DNA of 64,000 bases, from NCBI RefSeq assembly GCF_965363235.1, contig NC_134843.1, forward strand, positions 90,367,795 through 90,431,794, written 5' to 3'. Source of the DNA: Mytilus galloprovincialis. Taxonomy: Eukaryota > Mollusca > Bivalvia > Mytilida > Mytilidae. A program made the translations under genes and the position numbers. A model generated the notes under the pieces. The model was not told where the DNA came from. It worked only from the letters and a program-made list of their open reading frames with translations, and did no database searches. Positions 53,561-64,000 of this stretch are shown in pieces. Each line of letters opens with the position of its first letter. Position 1 is the stretch's first letter.

Positions 53561-55387
53561 AAAGCAGCATGCTTAAAATAGACTTGCCTCTCTGTAATAT
53601 ATAGTCCTGTCAAAGTCTATCAATGAAACTATTAAAGTGTTCTGTATAAAAGACAATATGACTAAAGCAAGTTTAAATGCTTTTAAAAATAAGTGTAATA
53701 GTAATTTGTGATACACCTAAATGTGACAGAATCCTAACAAGACAAACATCTAAAACAGTTCAGAGGACAGGCATATCTTCTTCAATGAGAGACACACATC
53801 TTTGTATAATGTGTCCAGGACTTAATCAAAGCCCTCAATTTTTAATATACTGAAGATTCCATTTAAAAGAAAGCCAACAGAACTTCAAAGTTCTTAATTT
53901 CAAAAGCTTGTTATCTCAACTTAAATCAAATTCAACTTTCAACAAAAACAAGAGACAGCAACACAAAACACAACACAATAAAATTGACATACATATACCA
54001 TTTCATATACCAGTTTTTGGTTTCTAAAAAAATATTCTTCATACATTATATAATAACATTATATCTGAAGTAACTTTGAAATAGACGTAAAATTAGAAAA
54101 CTTCTGAATTTAACATTTTCTTTGGCAGAAATCTGACAAGTTCTATTGTCATTTATTACAGTCAGATGCAATATATATTTACATTTACCACTTAGGAGAA
54201 TATTTTAAACTTCTAATGATGCTAAGCTTAGAATATTAAATATCTCATAAATTTCAAGACATTTAGCTCCAAAAATAATGAAACAATAAAGAATTTCTTT
54301 GCTTAGGAATACCATAAATTGCTACCTCTAAACATGATAGATATCAATGATACCAGGCCAATAGATGATAAACACTTCTGACCATTTTCTAAGTATGATT
54401 AAAAGTAATCATGTTGATGATGGTGACATGAGTATAAAACTCAAGGCTTCTTCAATATTCATTAACTAATTAACACATGTGTTGGACAGGCGTTTGCATG
54501 TCAGCTTTCAGATTTTTTCTCATTTCATATTCTTATTGCTTTCTTGATCAATAAAACATAGGATAAAAAATTAAGAGAAAATGACAGTACTGAGTTTTAA
54601 TAACATGTCAACATGCAAAGGAATCTAATGGATTAATGAGATTTTGTGAAGTGGACAGGGTGTTAAATTGGTCTGAGTGTGGAGGGGGATAAGGCATCGA
54701 GAGGGACAGTACATGGACAGGGTGTCCTTTACAAGCACTTTTAACCAGAATTAAATACAGTATAGGTAAAATCTTTCTTTGATCTCCTTGAAAGAGAAGC
54801 TACAAAATTCTATATATAAGTATTAATTTTATGTTTTTAAGACAAAGTAATATTATGTTTCTTGATCATCATCATCATTACAAATGAGAAAATCTTATTG
54901 TAGCAATACATGTTTCACGACAGAGAGAGGATTGGATTGGTATAAACAGACCTGAAAGAGACAGACTGTGACCCACTCTAGGACAGAATGCATCAGCCAC
55001 ACTGCCTAATAGTGGTGACACACTGTCCTAGTGACCCAACCACAGAACATGCTGTTATTTATACATTATTGTTGGTTGTTGATTTATTGCCAATTGGGAG
55101 TTTTTTAAAATTCAATTTTATGACCAATTTGAAGCCAAATTAACCTTTATCTTTGCAAAACTGGAAAAAATTGTTTAACAGGAAGGTTCACTGCACAACA
55201 AATAAAAGAATGACTTGACAGTTATGACAAATAATGTTTCTAAAATGATTGAAAATTTTCAGCAGTTTTTACAAGTTTGTGGGCTTTTTAACACAAGACA
55301 ATGATCTTTAAGAAATGTTATCCATTTATTCCATGTGGACTGTTCAAATATTATAAGGTAATAAGTGTTAAATATGGTGACTTCAAT

Positions 55388-55585
55388 TTAAATACTGTAA
55401 ATTCAGAAATTTTTGCGAGGGTTTTATTATTGCAAAAATTGCGACAGAGTTGTAAACTCAATAATTCAAACTCGCATTTTGAAATATTCTATATAAATTA
55501 AACAGGATTTTTCTCAAATCGTAAAAATTAAAATCGCAATAATAAATGCACCCAATAATTTGTGAATTTATAGTATATAAAGTTA
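55388..55585. mobile_element. MITE-like foldback with TTTGCGA / TCGCAA arms
   Basis: CTGTAAATTCAGAAATTTTT and TTATTATTGCAAAAATTGCG on the left are mirrored by AAATCGCAATAATAAATGCA and TTTGTGAATTTATAGTA on the right. Non-coding. Confidence 0.6.
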
Positions 55586-55649
55586 ATTGATAAGAATGAA
55601 ACAATCCAACAATGAATGCCACTGTTACCACATTATGCAAGCAATCGAA

Positions 55650-55945
55650 CAGAGAACCCTAGCTACAACTGTAAAACTTAAGATATGCATTGGCCACTGT
55701 AATTCACTGCCACAATCTGGTCACCTCTTGATCTTGAGGAGGAAGCACAATCCTAACCCTCAGCTAGTGAAGATGCTTATATAGATGCCACCATGATGGC
55801 TAGATGTGGTTTGAGACTGCTAGCACTGGACAAATATACCTACAGCTACAACTGTGAAATGTTCATGAGATTGGCCAGTTACAATGTCCATACCATACTG
55901 CTTCTGATTTACAGATGACCAGACACAGGGTAACTGTGATCTCAA
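55650..55945 (+). repeat. Old internal duplication
   Basis: AGCTACAACTGTAAAACTTA...ATTGGCCACTGTAATTC and AGCTACAACTGTGAAATGTT...ATTGGCCAGTTACAATG are two diverged copies about 180 bp apart. No family recognised. Confidence 0.5.
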
Positions 55946-58788
55946 TACCAATAACATTGCAGAGGATATAATAACAGATTAATACTGATCCATAATTGAC
56001 CTAAATTTTAATTAGACAATATTTTGATTGTGGTTTTTCCAAACCCAGCATTCGTCATCATACATTTAATCACACGTCTGTTTCAGTATATTAGCCAAAT
56101 GTTACATGTCCTCTAGGAGTCAACTTAATAAAATTCAATATTTCATGCAGCATTTGGTCAAATTCAATCATTATATTTATATTTAGTAATATTCATGTTT
56201 ATTGATTTTTTGTTGCAAAAGAGGTCTAGCAAATGTTAACTCTTTATTAAAAATAATTTTGGAAAAATCTGAAAACTTTACTTAAATTAAAACAAACAAT
56301 GGTAATTGTTTGTGACAAAATTGTTATTGTTAAAACAGGTCCAACATACAAAAACGATAGGGAGATATTTTTCAAGGAGATAAACTGTATTTGTCCTAAT
56401 TTTATACATCTTTCAAATGAGGCAAAATTTGTTTGGTTATTCACTAATGAAAATGTGTCTGTACTTAAATATTTAGGGAGCTATATTATTACATGTCTAG
56501 ATGTTAGACGAAATGTTAATTAATGACAATTGTAATTATTTTGTGGTTCTAATCCTGCCTGGAATTAAATGTATATGATTTTTATAGAATGAAGATAATA
56601 ACATCTGTTTGAACTTTTTTTTTTTTTTTTTTATTTAATGTTTAATTTTAGTTTATAAAATGTTTTTCTGTTACAAATCATGGTGTATGTTTTATGTGTA
56701 CATGCTATACTGCCCATCAAGGACCCTTGATTGGAATAATAAATATTCTTATTTGGTACAAACTGGTATTTTTTTGCTTAATATTGTCAGCTAGTGAAGA
56801 AAGTTAAATTTTGTTTTGTGATATAATTCATTGTGGTTTGGGTTGTCATTCTCTGCATACTTTCACAAAAATATGCATGACTGTCCTATCTGCAACATTT
56901 TATCAAAACTATCTTCACTGGTTATGTGGATGGTTCAATATTGATTATAAAAATTTGTGAAATCATTTACAAATCTTTTACTGACTGATTGATTGCTGTT
57001 TAATTTTAATATTAAGCTAGTATGCTTTGTTCTAGACTGACATACTGATGCCTGTAAGCTCCCAATTAAGGCATCAGGCAACAGAAAAACACATTTTCAG
57101 ACACATTATTCGGACTCTCATTGAAGATCTTAAAATGATAAAAAAAAACTCTGCAAATATTACAACTTTAAAGTCTTATCAAAAACCACTGCCTCCAATG
57201 AAACAACTGACCAGATGTCCAAAGATGTGTAATGTGACAGGGTTTAACTGGAAGGTCATAAAACAGTTTCAAAACAGAAACATTCCACCATATGGCAAAC
57301 ACATGGCATAATTCTCTTGATATAAGCCAGTGCCAAAAACCACTCTCACTTCTCACTGAAGATAGTAGATGACAAGTTTAGCATGTGTAACCATTTGAAA
57401 AGAAAACACAACTGGCGCCAGTTTGCTATTAACTCTTTCTAATGAGAAGTACAGACTGTTAACAGAAAAGCCAGACACAGCCAGGCACAAAGCAAGGGTT
57501 AGAGACCCTCTTATAATTAAGAACAATTGCAGATATTGAATTCTAATAAAAGTCATGTTGTGAGCTGCAATTAGGATTTAATGTTTTACTAATAGTTTCA
57601 TTTTGTAAATATATATAAGACATTATAACTCAGTCTTTAAAGAGAACCATAGGTGCAGAGTCAATAATGCCAGAATTGAATATGTCAGATAAATAGAATA
57701 AAATCCAAAGGAAGTCAATTCTGATAAAAGTAAGATAAATGGCTGGACCAGGAGCATTGGCATGATGGGGACCTGGTTCCTTTAGGGTTGAAAATACTTA
57801 TTTATTTTTGTTTCTTCCCTTTTTAGTGGTTCCTCTTAACCAGATATAGACTAGTTGAGATTTTTTTATGATGCAACCACAAAGTTAATGAAAGGCAACA
57901 AAGTTTTATTAAATTTTGACCAATGAATGCATGGCCCTGATCTAGGGAACAACAGGAAATAATCAACTCGTCTAGAAAGGCTTACCAAATAAAGATATTG
58001 AACTATCAATATGTCTTAGCATTTCAATATTAGCATCATTATTCTCATTGTGAATTCTTGCAGTTATCATAACAAATGAGGTAAACGTAAAATGTTCAAG
58101 GAGAGGGTATTTGATGTAAATAATTAATGTCCCAACTTTGTTTTACATTAATCAAATCTTGTCCATAAACATACACAAATGTTATATAATATCATTTTCA
58201 TAACTTCTATACAAAATATAAATTTGTGCCCATTATTGAAGTGAAATTAAATACTTTTTTCAACAAAACTAAGATTGCATATGGCTATGGTAGTTACATG
58301 TATTATGTTACAGTAGTAATACACCACAACCTGTGGACAAGTACAGATTAACTTAGAATTTGACACATGAACACCTTACCAGCAATTACTGTTTTGAGCA
58401 TCATCATAATACCAAAGATTATCCAAATCCAAATTAAACATTAATAAATATGGTGAATAATTATGATTAACTGTGAAATTGACATCATGTAATGGCCAAA
58501 GAGATAAGACTTTATTCTGTGGGAAGTTTAAGAGCTGACACAGGTAAAAGTTTGGTGACAGGTGTCCACGGCTGCATGTAAACAATTCAATCATTTTGTT
58601 CAACATGTAATTATTCTATCAGATGTTATTGATTCTTATAATAAGAAGGAAAAATGCTTTTTATTTATTTTCATAACCATTTATATCTGACTTTTTTATG
58701 TTTAATTAACCACCCACATATTGATGAATGTTAAAATACTTGAGCTAATGACTTCAATTTCGTTTAAATGATTATTCATTGTTTTATT

Positions 58789-58815
58789 GGGGGGGGGGGG
58801 GGGGAGGGGGGGGGG
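58789..58815 (+). repeat. Long G run
   Basis: Sixteen G, one A, ten G. Such runs can form G-quadruplexes and are prone to length errors in sequencing. Confidence 0.9.
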
Positions 58816-59513
58816 CTAATTGTTGCGTGTAAATATCATTAAAGGAATAAACTAATGAAAATTATATTTAAAGACAATATTGTGGTTCATTATATAATCA
58901 ATATAAATACATGCAGTACATTTTTCAAGATCAGTACAAAGTTAAAAAATCCTTCTGGTTCAATTGTGTGTCATTGATTGACTCCTGGTTAAGAGAATTT
59001 AAACTGCACTATAATAATGTTTTATAACCTTAGGAATCACAATCCCTGCAACATATGTTGAACCAAAATTTTTATTTATCAATAATTTTCTTTATTATTT
59101 TCCTTACTCCAAATTGTATGAAAAAAAATGTAAATCATAATACAAGATGTTGCAAATTGAACAATTTAATGTTCTCTGATGCTTATAAGTTTACTGTGTG
59201 GCTGATGGCTGTAAAAAGAGGTTAAACATTGGTCTATCAAAAAGGCCTTATGCAATATTTGAAAACATATGTACCCTGTTTTTAAACTATATCTCCCAAA
59301 TCCTTGAAACGAGATAATTTAAAAAGGTAAATTTTTCAAAGTTTGTCCACTTGAAGCATTTCTTGTTCAGCAGATTTACAGAATTTTCATATAATACAAT
59401 TGAAAAAAGATAAATTTCTATTTCTTTTGACAATACATTTGAAATTATGCAGCTTATTTGTTTTGTTAATTAAAAAGTTGTTTGTATTGAGGAGGGTGCA
59501 TGGACTCCAGACA

Positions 59514-59672
59514 GGCCTGTAGCCAGGAATTTCCAAGAGGGGTTCGTTGGACTCATGAACTCGACTTTAACAGTCACAATTTGAACAAAACGTTGACTTT
59601 AACAGTGCTTATTTGATTTCAAGGGGGGGTTGGTCCGAACCCCCCGAACCCCCCTGGCTACGGGTATGCCAG
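59514..59672. mobile_element. Foldback MITE with GGCCTGTAGCCAGG end
   Basis: The left end CAGGCCTGTAGCCAGGAATT is imperfectly inverted at the right as CCCTGGCTACGGGTATGCC. The centre has GGGGGGTTGGTCCGAACCCC. Ends of this type are common in marine invertebrate genomes. Confidence 0.65.
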
Positions 59673-61439
59673 ACCTGCAGAAGTATTTATATTGTATCTG
59701 AAGGAATTCTTACTATATGATACTGTCTATTCTAGGATTTTATGTGTTTTGTGTTATTTGTTTTGTTGTTAAGCCATCGACCCCTCAGGGTATAAATATA
59801 AATGCATTTATGATTAAACATAATGGTAGTTTTTTTCTCTCTTCAAAATGAGACCGCAAAGTCTAAACAAATTCTGAATTCAAAGAGCTGTACATGTCAC
59901 CAGCAAAAACTAAAAGTAATTTATTTTCTTTAAATTTCTGCAACATCAAGTTTCTAAATTCTTCAATAATTAGTTCCCTACAAAATTGACTACTACCCAC
60001 CGCCACCCCTTTCCATGTAAGTACTTATGGTTATTTATTTCTCCATATCAAAACTCATTAACCAAAGGTGTAATTGATAAAAAAATATTTACTCTGTGTT
60101 AGAGTGATAGTTGATTGATTCCAGGGAGGTATTGATTAATAGTGGTCAATACCAACTAGGCCAGATGGGAACTAGGCATATGGCTAGTGATACTGAACAG
60201 CTGGCCAATGCATACAGAGGATCCAATAAGGGGATTATACTTGTTATAAGGATCTCATAGGGGATATCACAAGTTTTCTACTTAATATCTGGGTATTGGT
60301 TATTCATCATGGTATGACCAAAGTGTTAATTTCTCAATGGAACACACACCAATTTTTTTGAAAAATAAATTCAGGACAAATAGAAAATATTTTTTTTTAT
60401 CTAAACTAAGCAAATTTCAAATAGGTTAATAGCATTCTTCATTAATGTATGTTTAAGGAAAAAGAGAATTCACATTAATTTTGATCATTAACAATAAAAG
60501 AGACTACAATTGAGATAATCATTTAAAGGATATGACAATATAATAGTTTATAAATGTTGAAAATGTCAGGACAAATAGAGTAAAAATATGATGATGTATT
60601 TAAAGGAGTCACCATGCCCTAAATAAACTCTAACTATAATACTTGCATGATCAGTAAACTGTGTAATCTGGGTCAATTTGGTTAAAACACTCATTTAACA
60701 TAAATATTAAAAAGGTCATTTCATAATAAATGTATTAAAGTTTCAAGTTGATTCTATACCAAAGCTTTAAACCAATATCAGACATTCAAAGATGACAGGA
60801 AAAGTACATTATCACATGAATTGCATGATGTCATCTCAACAGATTTTTGATAAATGTGAAAAAAATGCATTCCAAAACTTTTTAAGAATTAGCATGATCA
60901 GATTTCCAGGTTTCCTGTTAAAGTTGGGAATGGTACCCTGAATAAATAAGGATTACACTGACAACTTCACCTGTTTCCACAGCTGCAAAGTAAAATCTTC
61001 CATTTTTACATTCATAAATCAATTTCTGATAAAAACATGAGATAAAACTGGAATCATCTTCACCTGTCAAATTATATTGTCTCATGCATTATCATCATTA
61101 AATTACATGGCCTCAAAGCCGTTAATTAATTTTAATGTTCTCCTAAAAACAAAAAGAAACAAATTACTAGATTGCCCTTTGGCATCAGAACCTTTAGTGA
61201 TGACGTGATCAGAAAAATACCATTATGTTCGTATAAAATCCAAAGAGAAAGATAAATATAATAGAATGCCCTGATATCAAAATTTTAAGAAATGACTAAA
61301 AACGAAATACACTTGGTAATTTCATACACCCATCTTTGATTTTCTCCAATGAAAAAAAAGATCATGCGGGGAGTTTGCATTTATATTTGTAGTTCCTTAC
61401 CTTATGTTAGGATGTCACTTGGTCAGTGAAATAAGACTT

Positions 61440-61585
61440 AATATACTTGTCCAGTCAAAGATTGACCCTTGCAGTGGTATACTTGTCCAGTTAAAAAGGA
61501 CACTGGTATACTCGTCAAGTACAATAGGATACTGCTATGCTATTGTAAAATAGGACCTAGTATCCTTGTCCAGAGAAATATACAA
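61440..61585 (+). repeat. Short degenerate repeat (TATACTTGTCCAG)
   Basis: ATACTTGTCCAGTCAAAG, ATACTTGTCCAGTTAAAA, ATACTCGTCAAGTACAAT and ATCCTTGTCCAGAGAAAT recur at intervals of about 30-70 bp. Confidence 0.65.
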
Positions 61586-61853
61586 GAAGCTTTTTCTTAT
61601 TGTCATTTTATTATATATACACCTTGTAAAAATTAACACCCTGAATGATACCTAATCTTGCGAAAATATTTTTTTTTTTTTAAATCTATACCCTGAAAGT
61701 GTCATTTGCTTTATATCAAAACATGTTTTCGTTGCACAATGTTAGTGATATATTACAGTTTCAGTTTAATATTATCTAATTAGCAAATCTTTCCAGGAGT
61801 TCATTTTGAATTTTTCGCACATATATTTGTTTTCCTTGATGTGACACTACCAT

Positions 61854-61868
61854 ATATATATATATATA
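61854..61868 (+). repeat. (TA)n microsatellite
   Basis: A short run of TA dinucleotides. Confidence 0.85.
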
Positions 61869-62909
61869 CTCATAAAATATGAACATGTGATTCCAACTTG
61901 ATACATGCATGCAACATATGTCTGCAAATTAATACCTTTAAAAGGTATGCTTGTTATTCAATTTTTGGAAGCGACAAGAATAAAATTGAAGTTTTAAAGA
62001 ATACTGAACAATCCAACAAGAAACAGTTAAGAAATCCTTTTTTCTTTGCTTATACAATATATGTTTATCCAAGTTCCCTACATTTATTTAAGTAGATCTA
62101 TCTACAGTGGATTCATTATCATATGTTATATGTTGGATACCAGTTGGTGTGTTTAACCAGAAATTTAGATGTTGATGGACCAGGATTGTATGTTGACTAA
62201 ATCAAATATCCCCAAAATATAGTGATAATCCACAGCAGGTCAAAACCAATATTTTCTTTTAACAGTAACGTAATTAAATTATCATTTATGAGCATACTTA
62301 TTTGGTCATTCAATAATATTACTTATGACAACACTGATACAGACTGTTTCTCAACAATTTGAAAAGTTTCCATTTGATGAAAGAGTATAAACCCTAACTC
62401 AGATTCAATATGGAACAATCATTGGACCAAATCATGTTTTTTCATCGATATGAAAGTGGTATCAAAATATAACAGCATTAGTGCCCTCATGGCCTCATGT
62501 TTTCTCTGAAAAAAGCTGGATTATAGTCCTGCCAATTCTTTCCTTAACATATATGGATCTTCATCTGACTTTACAGCCACTAAATAGTTTTATTTATTAA
62601 ATCACAAAGTGACATCTCCATAGAAATAGAAATAATTCATTAGCCATTTAAACTATAAAACAGTTTCTTTTTCTTTTATTGAACATTTACTAATTTTGCA
62701 TCAGTTCACTTTTTTTTATTTTAAAAATATCTTAATTTCAAATTATAATTCCAAACTCCATTATAACAAATTGCTGATTAACCATGTTAACTAATATTGA
62801 CTTGAAATACAAACTTATTGTTCCATTACTGAATTTAACACCTGCCTAAAAAGCTTTTTTTTTTTTTTTATTGTGAAAATAACAGTGACCCCACAGGAAA
62901 AAATATACA

Positions 62910-63250
62910 TGTTTACAGTATAAGATTTGGAGAATAGTGGGAAAATATTTACAATTTGAAGTATTATGAGATGAAAAATATTTACAATCAAGAAGATAGT
63001 GGAAGAAATTTACAATTTTGAGCATAAGAGATTGTTCTCTACACACAATGTATATACAAGTACAGGGACACTTGATAAATTCACAATTCTGAGATTGGGG
63101 GACACACAGTACATATAAGTTCAGAGATAGCGGGACACTCAGCACCTACAAGTTCAGGGATTGTGGGACACACTGAAAGAACATACAAGTTCCTGAAAAG
63201 TGAGACAATTAGCACATACAAGATTTCAAATGTGGCTTTCAGGTCAGATA
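62910..63250 (+). repeat. Degenerate tandem repeat, about 40-45-bp unit
   Basis: Early units read AATATTTACAATTTGAAGTA... and GAAATTTACAATTTTGAGCA; later ones ACATATAAGTTCAGAGATAG then GGGACACTCAGCACCTACAA. Each has a gat/gag + AGTGGGA or GCGGGACA core. It looks like one array that drifted along its length. Confidence 0.6.
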
Positions 63251-64000
63251 CGGATACTGTACATACAAGGAAGGAAAATTACCTAACAGATGAATTTAAC
63301 AGGTAATATTACAACAGATTATGAGTACATTGTACTAACAATAGGAGTATATCTAAGAACAAATTTACAAAAGTTATACATGTATATATGAATAAAAGGA
63401 GAACCACACTGAGATATATGGTATATTTTTAGACGTCAAAGATAAGGTATAAAAGATGTCTTTTGTCATATCATTTAATAGCTTATATTATGATTCTTAC
63501 TAAAATAGAACAATTAATTATTCAAATAGAATAGTATTGTATTGATATTTTCATCATAAAGCTGCCAAGTGTGTATTTTATATTCAATAACTCTATTATT
63601 ACAACTCTATGAAACGGAAACAGCTTTCTATTAGCTCTTTATATAATGCTGTATTGTCATCTATTCACATTTTCAATACTAATTTACACAAATATTCCGA
63701 AAAATTTCAAAAGTTATCAAGTTATTTTGTTTCTGTCTACCAGTAGTTATATTGTCCCATATTTGTCTTAAAACAGCAATTTGACTGAGTTTTATTTGTG
63801 AAAATACCAAAGATTTTTCTAGTGGATTATATCAAAACCAACGAAACAACATTATTACAAATTTTTTTTTATCACTGCTGCTTTTTTCATGATGTCATTA
63901 TTTTGGCCTACAAATGGTAAAATCTGAAACTCTTGTATATCATTTCTCGACGCAGAAAAAAAATCCAGTACAAAAAAGGTAGCTTTTAATTCAATGTTTT

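Larger units (their letters stand above)
45484..64000. other. Probable 5' intron or upstream region of CBFA2T; no exon supported
   Basis: 18.5 kb without a recognisable exon, although exon a requires an upstream donor. It contains the repeats listed separately and several higher-complexity blocks (about 47130-47340, 48650-48810, 49400-49720, 53330-53560 and 57040-57560). Vertebrate family genes have long first introns, so this is expected, but the true first exon may be in this stretch and too short to see, or beyond it. Confidence 0.5.

Noticed and set aside
57048..57311. 87-codon plus-strand ORF and a 67-codon minus-strand ORF nearby
   Set aside because: No recognisable family, splice context or repeat of the frame. 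Kept only as a higher-complexity block.

Overview
The window is eukaryotic nuclear DNA, AT-rich and mostly non-coding, with spliced genes and a dense load of short transposable elements. Several repeats match families I know as abundant in bivalve molluscs, above all mussels (Mytilidae), and one gene is a clear metazoan transcriptional corepressor. A mussel-like bivalve is the best guess; the species is an inference.

Layout. (1) 2.4-15.7 kb, minus strand: an eight-exon gene for a protein of about 1522 residues. A short Cys/Lys-rich N-terminus is followed by six ankyrin repeats, each encoded by its own phase-0 exon, and then by one giant terminal exon (1244 residues) of unrecognised sequence: a helical block, a Lys/Glu-rich segment, and a long Asn/Ser-rich, probably disordered tail ending in S-Y-V. 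(2) 15.8-22 kb: gene-poor DNA with palindromic MITE-like elements and repeat fragments. (3) 22.0-28.3 kb: two decayed, divergently oriented copies of one unrecognised Gly/Ala-rich gene. Both carry frameshifts and/or stops. The plus copy is split by a 3.7-kb GT-AG interval that the minus copy lacks. (4) 24.5-36.6 kb: many elements, including three families built from conserved ends around internal tandem arrays, a TTAA-flanked piggyBac-type MITE and a nested insertion. (5) 37.0-45.5 kb, minus strand: nine exons of a CBFA2T/MTG8/ETO (Drosophila nervy) family corepressor with NHR1 (TAFH), NHR2, NHR3 and the NHR4 MYND zinc finger. All splice phases close, and the 5' end of the gene lies further right. 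(6) 45.5-64 kb: no exon that I can support. It is probably the long 5' intron or upstream region of the corepressor gene, with minisatellites, SINE/MITE copies and a few higher-complexity blocks that could be regulatory.

The two intact genes share a strand but nothing in the sequence ties their functions together. The least explained items are the ankyrin protein's terminal exon, a 51-bp duplication that makes a decoy splice acceptor with an immediate stop, the Gly/Ala-rich pseudogene pair, and a minisatellite in a corepressor intron whose units carry forkhead-like and RUNX-core-like words.
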